DNA from: Adiantum capillus-veneris
Lineage: Eukaryota > Streptophyta > Polypodiopsida > Polypodiales > Pteridaceae
Direction of reading: 5' to 3'
DNA length: 64,000 bases
NCBI GenBank assembly: GCA_014529385.2
Contig: CM043945.1
Coordinates: 140,904,241-140,968,240 of the forward strand
The notes below the pieces were generated by a model. The model had not been told where the DNA came from, searched no databases, and was given only the letters and a program-made list of their open reading frames with translations. Of this stretch, positions 36,283 through 46,985 are shown piece by piece. A program made the position numbers and the translations under genes. Within the stretch, counting starts at the first letter, position 1. Each line of letters starts with the position of its first letter.

Positions 36283-37910
36283 TCAAAAAGCGAGGTACAT
36301 CATCACCTCCACAACCATTTCTTCTTCATTTTCATATCTCTCTCTAGAAAGAATATCAGAAACTAGATTGTCTTTATTTGCAATATGCTTATATTCTAGA
36401 TTTAAGGAGTTTACGTAGGCAATCCATCTCAGCATAGCAATGTCAAGAGTTGAGGAGCTTGTGATCATTACAAGAAGGGGTAAACAATTAGTCTCCACTA
36501 TTATATTTGCAAATATCAGATACTCTTTCTCACACTTTAGTGATGTGACTGCTACCCATATTTCCCTTTTTCACCTGCAGATAATTGCATTGACAAGCAC
36601 TTATGAATTATGCTCCAAATCTCACCACATATCGCTTGTCATCATCATCATCTTTCCCAATTGCCCATCCAATTCATGTGGGGCTAGTATCTATTGTCAC
36701 AATCACATGCCTTCCATAATCATAGTTTTCCTTTCTCAAATTTGGAGACATAAGAAAATATTCTTTAATTTCATCATGGCATGTGCATGCATTTCTTCCC
36801 ATTGGAATTTCTGGTTCTTTCTCAACAGTTGATACAAAGCTTCTTCTACAGGCGCATAATGTGGAATCCAGATAACATAAACCACACATGCACCCAGGAA
36901 CCTTTGAGCCTTAGTCACATTTATACATCTATCTTTCACTCTTTGAATTACATCGATCTTTGCAGGAGAAGGATTTCTACCATGTGGACCGCACATATGT
37001 CCTACAATAAGAGCTTAATTCACACCAAAAAATGACTTTTTCTCGGACAACATAAGGTTAACTTCTTCCAGCCTTGACAAGATCTTATCACAACCATTGA
37101 TATTATTTGACACATACTTGCACTACATCACATCCTTGGATTGACACATCATTGAGAAAGGGCATCATAGCTTGAGGTATGAAGTCACGTAGGACTTTGT
37201 TCATACAATTCATCATATGAAGCTAAATTAGTCGCTCCGTGCACATCCTCACAAAACCCTAAGGTGTTCTCATGGTAGTCAAATACCTCCTTTCCATTGC
37301 TAGTTGGAGCTGATCAAACCCTGAGTAAAAAACCCCCACAAAATATATTTCCCTTCCTATAAATGCCTCTACAAACTCATCTACAATTGGCCATGTACCC
37401 ACATCTATAATTGCGACCTTCGTCACACAGGTTGCATATCTTGGATAAAGCGTAATGAGATATTTTTCTTTTGAATTGTGAGCCAATTGTTTGAATATGG
37501 AGCACAACAAGGATCCAAAATACCCATATGGATCTTTTTATTTAGTAACTCAATGAGTTTTATTAAAGAAGCCTTTGGAACTAGAATGGGCTACAAGTCC
37601 CAAGGTACATGAGGGATAGTGAAGATTACCATAAGAGCAACAATGGAAGGATCGACACACCCTATCTCATGTGGCGCAAATGAAAAATCCTTTGCATTCT
37701 TGGCAAGCATGTCCTCAGAGCATACCTTTTCAACTTCTATCAAAATTTCCTGGAAACTGGTCTTTAACTCCTTCAAAGAATCCTTTGTTAACTTATGCCC
37801 AATATTGCTCGAGTCACAAAGCCTAGGTTGCAAAGCAACTTGTTTTATCTTATTTGTGCAATCTTTTGGTAGAGCTTCTTGCAGCTCCATGTGATAGCAA
37901 CAATCCAAAG
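36283..37910 (-). pseudogene. Ty3/gypsy RT-RNase H fragment, minus strand
   Basis: From high to low coordinates: an N-terminal segment (37910-37591; MLAKNAKDFSFAPHEIG, VDPSIV), then RT blocks at 37440-37259 (IDVGTWPIVDEFVEAF, FYSGFDQLQLAMERR), then a decayed block with FLND where FLDD is expected. The RT thumb/connection follows at 36996-36750 (PSPAKIDVIQRVKD, AQRFLGACVVYVIWIPHY), then IDTSPT of RNase H, and finally RWIAYVNSLNLEYKHIANKD with the terminal SDILSRE (36430-36300). No integrase. This family differs from G1 and G2. Confidence 0.8.
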
Positions 37911-38071
37911 TAAAAACATGAATCCATTGGTAGATTTATGATTGTATGTGCTACCAATCTAACGTGCATCTGTGTAACCATAGAGATAAAACTCTATATC
38001 ATGCCTATAAAAGAGTGAATAATCCAAAGTAGCACTTACATAGCGCAATGTGTGCAGCTAAGTGTGGTTTC

Positions 38072-38460
38072 TTAGGAGACTGCATAAAGTGACTCATTAG
38101 TCCAATTGTGTAGCTCAGCCACAATTCTCCCATACCAGGATCTAGATGCTTGCTTCAGCTTATACATTGCTTTCTTCAACCTACTTACAAGTTTACATAG
38201 ATTCATATTTGCATATCCTTGTGGTTGTTCCATATACATAACATCCTCCAAGTCTCCATTCAAAAATGCATTCTTTACATCCATTCGTCTCAACACCCAT
38301 CCTAATGTTGCAGCCATTATAATAAACACACAAATGGTAACCATCTTGGCTATGAGGCTAAATGTCTCCTCATAATCAACCCCATAAGTTTGTGCATATC
38401 CTTTGGCCACAATCCTAGCCTTGTACCTCTTCATAGTACCATCAATATTATGCTTTATTT
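38072..38460 (-). pseudogene. Ty1/copia RT fragment, minus strand
   Basis: YKARIVAKGYAQTYGVDYEE, then MDVKNAFLNGDLEDVMYM and KKAMYKLKQASRSWY: standard copia RT blocks with the motif A Asp. The YVDD block and the rest are missing. It abuts the gypsy fragment below and the G2-type gene above, so it is a chewed insertion. Confidence 0.88.
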
Positions 38461-38559
38461 AGCCACCCAAGAAGCCAACAGAAGGTTAGTCTTTGAGAAT
38501 TCCATGATCAAGAGCTGTGTGGAGTAGATTTCCAGAGAGCCTATGATATATTAACAACA

Positions 38560-41470
38560 ATCCAAGAGGATGGATCAAGAAGATCAGAGATCAACAAGGC
38601 CAAAAAGTTGAAGAGTTCATTAGCAAGGACAAAGTGGCCGAGGCATTACAGTTGCCAGCTAAAAGAATGACAATGAGGGCCAACGATAGGAAAATATATG
38701 GTACATTCATGAAGGATACAACTGCCACCACCTTCTTCGACCTCATTCTGAAGCAAGTGGAGGATGACACCCATATTTATCATCACCATTACTTCCATTT
38801 CCTCTCAAAGAGACCGCCAAGATACACTACTCCAAATCATGCAGTTGCAACCTCTTTCATGCAAGTGTTAAATTCAACAACAAGGCAAACAATAGGTCAT
38901 TCTCGGTACGTGATTACAACACTCAAGATCACAAAGAAGAAAGGAAAGGTAACATATATGGGAGCTCTAGAAGCTCTAACCAGGATTGCATACCATGCTA
39001 TTGTGATGGCAGATAACTTGCTGCCAACCTCAGGTCAGGATACTTGGATAGTCTCAGCTCTACCCTCTCCACAGACCACTAGATCAAAGAAGAAAAGAAT
39101 ATATAAATCAGATGAAGAATTAGCAGAAAGCTCGCCTAAAGCCCATAGCAGTGAAAGCTCCAACAATGAAGAAAAGAGATCAAGGAGAGAAGAAATGAAG
39201 AAGAAAGTAGTTGCAGTCCATCAGGAAGAACCTCAGTAAAAAAAAAGCAAGGTTTGAAAGAGAAAAATAATTGTATGAAAGAAGTGATCAAGCTGCAGGA
39301 GAGAACCTAGAGTCATGGAACCCAAGGGAGATCAAGGGTCCGAGTACCAAGAACCCCAAGAAGAAGATGGAAGAAGATCCAAAGGATTTTCTTGAGCAAA
39401 TGTATGCAAAAGCCTAAGACTTGAAGATACAAGAAGCTCTAGAAGCACAAATGAAAAGAGAAGTGTCGGTTGCACAACAAAGGCAGGCAAAAGCTACACA
39501 GCAAAGTGAACCACAACATGAACAAGGAAAGATGTCTCCAAGACAACCTTCACCGGCTACTGAATAAGAAGACCAACCCATGCCAAGTCTAAGCCCTTCA
39601 CCAATTTCCAAATCCAATGAAGACAAGGAAGCAAAAGGAAAAGAGAAACAAGAGGAGAAATCCAGTTATGAACAGCCCAAGGAAACAGAAACAAAATCAG
39701 TTGGACCTTCTACAACACCACAAACAAAATCAGTTGAACCATATACAATGCCACAAGTAGAATCCGTTGCACCGTTCAAAGAGCCGCAAGCCAAATCTGC
39801 TTGGACTTCTAAGTAGTTTTAGGTAGAATCTGAAGAATAAAAAATTATTGAGATGAAGTTTTCATCGTTAATGAGTATTCAAAGCAGATGCAGCTAATGA
39901 AAAAAATGATGCGAATAGTAGCTCTTAGCCGCAGTGCGCCAAAGCTCGAGAGTTGGAGCAAGTAATTGATGCTCTCCAAGGCGAGCTTGAAGACATGATG
40001 AACATCATCAAGAATCTTCAAGGACAGATCAAAGAGCTCAAAAACAAAGCAGAGCAACACCAAGCTATCAAGAAAAGGCAATAGAAGGAGATGGAACATC
40101 TAGGGGAGCTTCTCACAAAAATGCAAGGACCAATAGCTGACTGAAGTAACTAGCAAAATTTTAAGAACTACTTAGTCAATACAAAAGCTCCAAGTGCAAT
40201 TAAATGTAGCAAATGCTTCATTGCAATACTCAGAGCAGCAAATCAATGACCAAGAGGAATTCCTAAAGCAGACCAAGGAAAACCTAGTCGTAGATTCATT
40301 CAAGGGGATAGATGAAGTCTACAAGACTTTGGAAAAGAGAAACAAAGACATGGAACTTGAGTTGAAGCTGGAACAGGCACAAAGACGAGACCTTGTCTTA
40401 ATGCGGGCAGGTACCTCTGAATCACCAAATATATAAATACCGTTAGTCTCCTTTGTAGATATGGAAACATAGCCAACAGAAGGACAACCAAGAGATTTTG
40501 AATTCCAAGTACCAATCACTGAAGAGGAACAAGTGCCAATGGTCTAGCTTTCTAAAGCTGAAGAATATGCACTTAAAGAATAGATTGTCCATGAAGTCGA
40601 TGCTTAATGGAAAGCGGCAATGGATTGGGAGTTGAGAGTTATTGACTCAATCAATGTAACACAGCTCACTCCCAACACTTTGATAACGATGGAGCTACTA
40701 CAAGTCAAAGAAAGATTGTACAAGGATATGCAAGAAGAAGGATCAGATGCTCTCCACCCAAAATGGAGAAATAATGGGCTCAACAAGAACTCAAGGTACC
40801 TCATTTTGTTTACAAGAGCACCTGCAGCAATCCAGAAGGACCCAACATTCTGTTCGTACAAAGAGTAAGGACATGACAAGCACACAAAGCATCAAAGAAG
40901 AAGAGGCCAACTTGGATCAATTACCTAGACTGCCAGCTCCAGAGCAAGGATCAACAACTGAGGAATACACGGTGAAAACTCTAACGGGTGCCATGAACTT
41001 CTTCAAGATCTTTCCTGAACTCTTATGTGCAATGCTATATAAAATCTACAAAATGCTACTCACATGCATTGAAGTTTTTCATAAGCCTAAGAAAGCAAGA
41101 GCCCCATGGATATCTTTCTTAGAAGGTAATAAAGGCTTGTGCTATGATTTGAGTGGACAAACTTCAGAAGAAGTCATCTACAGCTTCTACACCAGATGTA
41201 TGTTCTTGCCCGCAAGCAATATGTTGGCATTCAAAGAGGCTTTTTACACATGATTCTTTACATGACGTACAATGATTTTTGGGCTAGTGATCAGAAATTT
41301 GACAGAAAGTCTTATTGAATATACCTCCATTGAACTGAAAAACAAAGTAACTATTTAGTTTCTGCAAGTCCCTGAGAAAGAACGCTGCGTCAGATATCAA
41401 AAAGCTCTACAAGAACTTAAAAACTCCCTCGCTAGTCGTCAACCTGATGACTATTTCAGTACATGAAATT
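38560..41470 (+). pseudogene. Degenerate copy of the G2 downstream (coiled-coil) gene
   Basis: 38634-39239 matches the N-terminal domain of the ORF at 57348-60074: FLSKRPPRYTTPNHAVATSF against the CSKRPQKYTTPPHAIATTI region, and GALEALTRIAYHAI against GGAEVLTRIAYEAI. The Lys/Glu-rich middle (39240-40440) is in several frames. The C-terminal block (40620-40868; RYLILFTRAPAAIQKDPTFC) matches YLIYLVEAPKEIREDATFC. The copy extends further than copy B, through VKTLTGAMNFFKIFPELLC and on to 41253, so it shows what copy B lost at 60203. The Thr/Gln-rich part has KSV repeats (39690-39810). Confidence 0.75.
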
Positions 41471-41491
41471 GTGTCAAGGAACGACACAGTC

Positions 41492-41505
41492 AAGGAGGGG
41501 GGGAA
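41492..41505 (+). promoter_or_regulatory. Polypurine tract at the end of the degenerate G2 copy
   Basis: AAGGAGGGGGGGAA follows the broken G2 downstream gene by about 240 bp. This is where a 3' polypurine tract is expected. The expected LTR start directly after it is not a clear TG, perhaps because chromovirus DNA was inserted about 20 bp later. Confidence 0.6.
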
Positions 41506-41526
41506 TTATAGCAGCAAGCTAACTCA

Positions 41527-41864
41527 TGTAGCGTTTTTTGGAAGCTTTTATTGTAAAAACAGTTATTCTTTTGATAAATCAAAAATATTGTAACTCCTAT
41601 TTTCCAGATGAATATTGTAATCGATAAGGCGGGGCTATAAGCTTCCAAATTGTATCAGTTTATCCCTAGTTAGAGCTCCCAAAAGATTAGTTTTTGACCA
41701 AAGAAACCTTTTGTTAGACAAGGGGAACTAGAACCTAGGAGTCCACCTCCCAACCACCCACTATATAGCATGGCCCCTAGACCTTTGCCCTAGTTGGACT
41801 CCCTTTCCACACTGCCTAGCCCGGCCTTGCCCTTCTCTAGTCTGGCCTTGCCGTTGTCCTAACA
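41527..41864 (-). repeat. Chromovirus-type LTR, minus strand (about 338 bp)
   Basis: On the minus strand it starts TGTTAGGACAACGG at 41864, right after the polypurine run at 41880-41865. It is placed to end at ...CGCTACA (41527). A TATA-like CTATATAG lies at about 41761-41768. Boundaries are judged from TGT...ACA ends and polypurine position only. Confidence 0.55.
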
Positions 41865-42497
41865 TTACTCCCCCCTTAAGAAGAGTTTTTGTCCTCAAAA
41901 ACAAAAGTGGGAAATTTCTTCTTAAGAACACTAATGTTTTCCCAAGTGGAACCTTCCTCAGGTCTATCTTTCCACTTGATTAAGGCTTGTTGACGTACAT
42001 GATGATGTGTACGTAACTCATATAATTAAGAACACTTTCATGTTCATGCAATAAGGTAGGAGGTTCAATGAAATCAGCCAAAATTTGTTGGTCAATGACA
42101 TTGTCGTTCCCATGTAACCACTTACGTAAATGACTGACATAAAACACTAGATGAATACGAGAATGTGTAGGTAGCAATAATGTGTAGGAATGATCACCTA
42201 CTCGCTTGAGTATTTTGAAAGGCCCACAATATCGGGGAGATAATTTAGGTGTTGGCCTAGTTTTTAGACATTCTGAATGTTTTGGCACACATATAAATAC
42301 TTCCTCCCCTTCGCCGAAGGTAACTTGAGATGTTTCTCATCATCATACTTCTTATACTAATCTTGCGCTTGTCGGACATTTTGACGAGCGAGTTTCAACA
42401 TATCCATGTGGTCTTGGAGAAAATCCTTAACCTATTGGAGCTTTTTGGTTGCCAACCCCACCGTAAAAGGTGACTTAGGTTGAAACCCATACATGAG
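41865..42497 (-). pseudogene. Chromovirus integrase 3' end and polypurine tract
   Basis: Minus strand. From 42497 the reading contains the GFQPKSP-type segment of the integrase core end and the FLQDHMDMLKLARQNVRQAQD region (frames broken by stops). 42288-41980 then has LSPRYCGPFKILKRVGDHSY, LPTHSRIHLVFYVSHLRKW: the GPY/F module typical of chromoviruses. A GTTTTTGAGGACAAAAACTC stretch and the purine tract CTTAAGGGGGGAGTAA (41880-41865) follow. Upstream integrase, RT and gag are absent, cut at 42497. Confidence 0.8.
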
Positions 42498-43437
42498 TGT
42501 TGAGCCAGCAGAGGATCACACCCACATTTTTGCTCACACTCATCATTTTTGTAACCATTGATTGTAATAAATGTATTTTCGACATTGATTTTGAATTGAG
42601 CCATTCATTAAGTAAAGGGACTCAATTGAGTTTCCATCTTGTAATCCCGAAGTAATTTCACTTGCTGATGTAATTAGTTAGAGATGTTCTCACCTCCAAG
42701 GCTGAGGTATATAAGCCAAAGTTTTTGTAACCTAAAGGGATTCAGATTATTAATCAAAGTGAGTTTTTTGAGCGCCGTGACTGTGTCTGAGAGAGAGAGA
42801 GAGAGAGAGAGTCCTATCTACATGCTACGCGAGATACGGAGCCGCCATTGGAGAAGCGACACCGCCATTGTGTTAGCAATGGCGAGAGCTACGCACAGAT
42901 ACCAAGAGTGCGCGCTATCGGCTTCTATGTGTGCTAAGTTCCTACGAGCTTCGGTGTGAGTTTTCTTCCAACTTGTGTGTCGGAATAGAGCGTGCAGCAT
43001 ATCTATAGAACCACAACGAGTAGAGCTACACATTAGTACCATCGGGGTCAAGTTTCGGTCACCTGTATTTTTCGGCCTGTCTTCATACGCGTTTACCGCA
43101 CGGAGTGGTTATAGGTTGATCTTGCAGTTCAAGTCTTTAGGGTGTTGTTCTTACCTAGTGCATAGACTTCCCCTTGAGTTTGAGATCGATTCAATGATTC
43201 TAGATCCTGTTTCGTATAGCATTCGTTCGTAGTACGGGTTTCAGTCACTTGCGTATTTTAGAACTTAGATTTGATTTCCTTAGTAGTGATTGTCATTAGA
43301 AGGTCGATTAGGTGATTTGACACCCACCTAGTTGTTTCCATGCGCCTGCGGGTCAAGCTTCGTCCTCGTCTGACAAATTCTGTTGTTGGTTGAGTTCTCG
43401 CTATTTAGCTTCCGCTAGCGGCGTAACCGCCTTAACA
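42498..43437 (+). repeat. 5' LTR candidate of G2 copy B (about 940 bp)
   Basis: The right end is firm: ...CCTTAACA ends 2 bp before the primer binding site. The left end is placed at TGTTGAGCC (42498), exactly where the chromovirus reading stops, giving TGTT...AACA ends. It contains a TATA box (42708) and a (GA)n tract at 42789-42811. No 3' LTR is in the window to confirm it. Confidence 0.6.
42708..42715 (+). promoter_or_regulatory. TATA box in the G2 copy B LTR
   Basis: TATATAAG in GAGGTATATAAGCC, 210 bp into the LTR candidate and about 700 bp before the primer site. Transcription would start near 42740. Confidence 0.55.
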
Positions 43438-43439
43438 TT

Positions 43440-43457
43440 TGGCGCCGCTGCCGGGGA
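43440..43457 (+). promoter_or_regulatory. Primer binding site, tRNA-Asp type
   Basis: TGGCGCCGCTGCCGGGGA, two bases after the LTR end. The TGGCGCCG-TTGCCGGGGA form is the known tRNA-Asp-complementary primer site of plant Athila/Tat-branch gypsy elements; one base differs. Copy A has a decayed version at 20107-20090. Confidence 0.88.
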
Positions 43458-43972
43458 CGAGAGCCCTAAGTAGGTGACCTTAGACTAATCCTACGAGGTG
43501 AGTCGTATAAACTACTTTGTATACTTTAGTTAGAAAAGATCTAGGAGTGGTGGAATCCAAAGATCTCGAGAGATACTAGGAAGTGGGGTATTCCTGGGTC
43601 TTTCGTGTTGGCAGTATTTCTAGTTTAGCTTAGATTTGTTTGTTGTTTTGTTGGTGTGGAGTAGTTGTTGATAGAAGAAGAATTTGCTAGTCCGTGAGTG
43701 ACAGTGGATATCTTTAAAGTCGCAATTACCAAACCCATTTTATGATTAGGAATAGCTTAGGTAGGACTTCATTTGATCCTGATCTGGAGCTAATAATTAT
43801 TGGAGTATTTGCTTGATATGGTTGATTGCATGTTAGATCACTAAACCGTCGAGTTAGTAGTGAAACTTCCAATAAACAAAAGTCAGAGAAATTTTCTGTG
43901 TATCTGGGAGTTGCTGAGCACTAGAGGAAGCTTTAGGAAGGATTTTGTGCCAAAAAACTGGAAATCTGCAAC

Positions 43973-44693
43973 TTTAGACATCATACGCGTATGATGTCTA
44001 AATGACCAAACAGAGACCAAAACAGAAATTTTGACTTTACCAGAGTGTTCAAAAAGGGGGTTATACCCTAATTTCAACTTAAAACAAGAGCATTAACACT
44101 CAAAGAAACCCAAAAAGACAAGTCGGAGTCCAAGAAACGCAAAGAATAGGAAATTTTGGATTCAGATCTTGTTTTTACATTCAAACCTGGCAAAAACACT
44201 TGAAACTCAATTATAAACATTGGAGAAGGCTTAAAACCAAGAATAGTCCAAATCTGTGAAAAAAGACATCATACGCGTATAATGTCTTTTAGCACATCCA
44301 CTGCTTATTTTTGATATCTGACCTGACAAGATTGTTACAAACACTGTAGAAAGCAAAAATATCAAGTCTTGACCCAAACTGATGAAAAAGACATCATACG
44401 CGTATCATGTCTTTGACATAATTTTGGACATATTTTGATACTTTGCTAACACAGATCCATTGTAATAACTGTCTAGAGGTTATATTTCAAGTTTCATCCC
44501 ATTTGGATCACAATTGACCCAAAACAAGTCAAAAGCGGAAAATTGCCAAGAAAAGCCTAAATTAGCCATAACTTGCTCAAACAGAGTTCAAACTAAATTT
44601 TGTGAGTGGAAAGAGCATAAGGGGGCTACTGAGAGTGAGCATAACCAAAATAGTCTAAATCTGTGAAAAAAGACATCATACGCGTATAATGTC
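43973..44693. repeat. Palindrome array in the G2 copy B leader (four copies)
   Basis: The core ACATCATACGCGTATGATGT is embedded in a longer dyad. At 43973-44002 the palindrome is perfect over 30 bp. Copies at 44265-44286 and 44672-44693 carry the same single G-to-A arm change, and 44390-44411 carries a C at that base. Steps are 288, 125 and 282 bp. The second and fourth copies also share about 15 bp of left flank (AAATCTGTGAAAAAA), so part of the array arose by duplication. The rest of 43458-44961 is noncoding leader. Confidence 0.9.
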
Positions 44694-44961
44694 TTTTTCA
44701 GCATAACTGCAACTAAATTCTCACTTGATGAAACAGAAGTTGTCCAACTGACAAGATTAAACAATTGACCAAGTATCAATCAGTTTGGATCAATTCTGAC
44801 CACAAAAACTTGGGGAAAACAAATTGCCGAGACGGAAAAGTTAAAGTCCTTTAGGGGAATTGATGAATTTGAGATAGGGCAGGAACCTCCAGAATAACCA
44901 ACCAAAACAAGGGGAACCAGCAAGTGTCATATCAACCGAGGGAAGTGTAAACCAAAGTTGG

Positions 44962-46119
44962 GTGCAACCATTAGAGCCGATCTTTGAAGGAAGTGTCTCT
45001 GATACTTCTTCGGAGAGATCTTACGAGATTTTCACCGAACACGTGGAACACCTGAACCTGAACAACAGAAAAAATATGGCAGCAGGATCATCAAACCCTT
45101 CCGCCACAATGAAGCTATTGTTCATAAAATACCAGTACGACAATGAGCAAGGTGCCAAGATCTACAAGGATGGAATGGACCGCTATTGTGTAAAGATAGA
45201 AGAGAGACCTAGTGAGTTCAAGGACTTAGTGCCTGTGAGCTATAGCGGAGATAGATATCTAGATGACGAGGGTACCATGTACTTGGTAGTCCTAAACCCT
45301 AACATTGTGGACAAGTGGGGATTGATGGGCACCAAAGCCAAAGTAGATGAAGAACTTGAGGAGAAGGCACCAATAATGAACTTCCCTGATGCGAGGTTAA
45401 GAAGAGAGAATGAAACTACAAGGATCAACACTGATAATATCTATGTGGGGCTATACAAATATACTAATGGGGAGCAAGATCTCTATTATAGATGTGAAGA
45501 ACCCTACACCGGAGAGTTGACAGACCAAAAAAGACTTTATGTCTTTACCTACACAGAGGGATCGGAAGTGAAAATTGCCGCTTACGACAAGTATGGCAGG
45601 TAATACTCAACAATGGGCAGGAAAGAATTAGAAGGATATACATACTTTGGGGGACCACTACATCAGTATTATGTTACTTCTAGCTCACAAAGACCAGCAC
45701 CAACAAATGGAGTGCAAAACCCAATGACAACAGGAGGACAAAGAACTCAGGTTACTGACTCTTTCAGTCAACCTCAGTACTCGAAGCCCGGACCAATGGG
45801 ATCATTACATTCCAGAGAGACAATGGATACGAATCGAGGTAGTGCAGTTCCAATCTCCACATATACCACTCCAGGTCCAAGGTTCGAACGGGAACCATCA
45901 CATTTACCTCCTAGTAGTAGATTCAGGGCAGGGGAACCGACAAGGGTAACCCATGAAGTCCATGATGCTAGAGAAAGCTTTAGCCGGGACACAGGAGCAA
46001 TGAGATTGGTAGCAGACCATAGACGTATGAGACCATCTCAAGTAGCAAGTGTATGCCAAAGAAGTATGGTGGTTCAGGAGATCCGTATGCACATGTGTCA
46101 CTCTTTAAGCAAGTCTTAA
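44962..46119 (+). pseudogene. G2 N-terminal Gag-type ORF
   Basis: Blocks in order: EPIFEGSVSDTSSERSYE, DGMDRYCVKIEERPSEFKDL, GDRYLDDEGTMYLVV, VDKWGLMGTKAKVDEE, NTDNIYVGLYKYTNGEQ, LYYRCEEP and, after a TAA at 45601-45603, YFGGPLHQYY. Copy A carries the same blocks and continues without that stop. No ATG is available at the expected start: the frame is open from 44878, but the first in-frame ATG is 45077, and copy A uses an ATG. A frameshift near 46055 joins the next gag segment. The role is unknown; position suggests an N-terminal Gag or matrix-like part, or an extra ORF before gag as in Ogre elements. Confidence 0.75.
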
Positions 46120-46985
46120 GAGCTGAGCAGATAACAGATTTCCATACACAATACGAGGGATTTGGTCTTACTCTAGAAGGTACGACATTGACATGGTTTC
46201 AACCACTGAACATAGGGGGATTCCATGACATTGACCATTTGCTAAGAGAGTTTGCTGAGGAATTCTCAAAACGAGGGATTAAGCACAATACGGTCTCACA
46301 AATATATGCTTTTAAACAGAGAGAACACGAAAAAGTGAAGGAAGCTTCACTTCGCTTCAAACAATACATTGAGAGATGTCCAGTACGTGAACGACCACAA
46401 GATGACAGACTATCTGTTCTCTTTATTGAGGGACTGAGAAACGACACTCTCAAGAAGGACTTGCACTTGAAAGCTTGTACAAGTTTCGAGCAAGTAACGA
46501 GAGAGGCATTGTACTTAGTGGATAACTGTACGGTTTATGGAGAGGTGTCAGCGGATACAGATTTTGCATCCAGTAGCTCTTCCTCCGTAGCGAGCGAGAC
46601 TACCACTAAAAAGAATGTTCAAACAACAACCATGCCAAATGTAGAGCAAATGATAGAAGATGCTCTAAAAAGGATGGCACCATACCAAAAACCATTGCCA
46701 AAAACACTGAAATGGTGTGCTATTGAACAAAAATGGACAAACCATCCAACAGAGGAGTGCTATTACAACAAAGGGTATGTAAGGGAGCGTCAGTATGCAC
46801 CTCCTGCTCAATTAGCACCACCTCAAGTACATCCAGTACCTCGATACCCAACGGGAAATGTACCAGGACCTATGGGGATAGAAAGACCGCAACCGGTATT
46901 GGGACAACAACCACCTTTACCAGGAGCAAGACCAGTGGGCATTAGATATGCACCAACCTTAGAGAATCAGGAAGAACAAGCCTAG
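46053..46985 (+). pseudogene. G2 gag (retrotransposon gag domain)
   Basis: GDPYAHVSLFKQVLRAEQI, DFHTQYEGFGLTLEGTTLTW, LLREFAEEFSKRGIKHN, SQIYAFKQREHEKVKEASLR and RLSVLFIEGLRNDTLKKDLH are the helical gag-domain blocks. A Pro/Gln-rich tail follows (from about 46790). The stop at 46983-46985 overlaps the next ORF, which is in the -1 frame and open from 46946; no slippery heptamer is evident in that overlap, so this may be an indel. Copy A and the relic at 28945-30130 carry matching blocks. Confidence 0.85.

Noticed and set aside
43440-43461. tRNA-like sequence
   Set aside because: Only the 18-base complement of a tRNA-Asp 3' end is present; no cloverleaf. It is a primer binding site.
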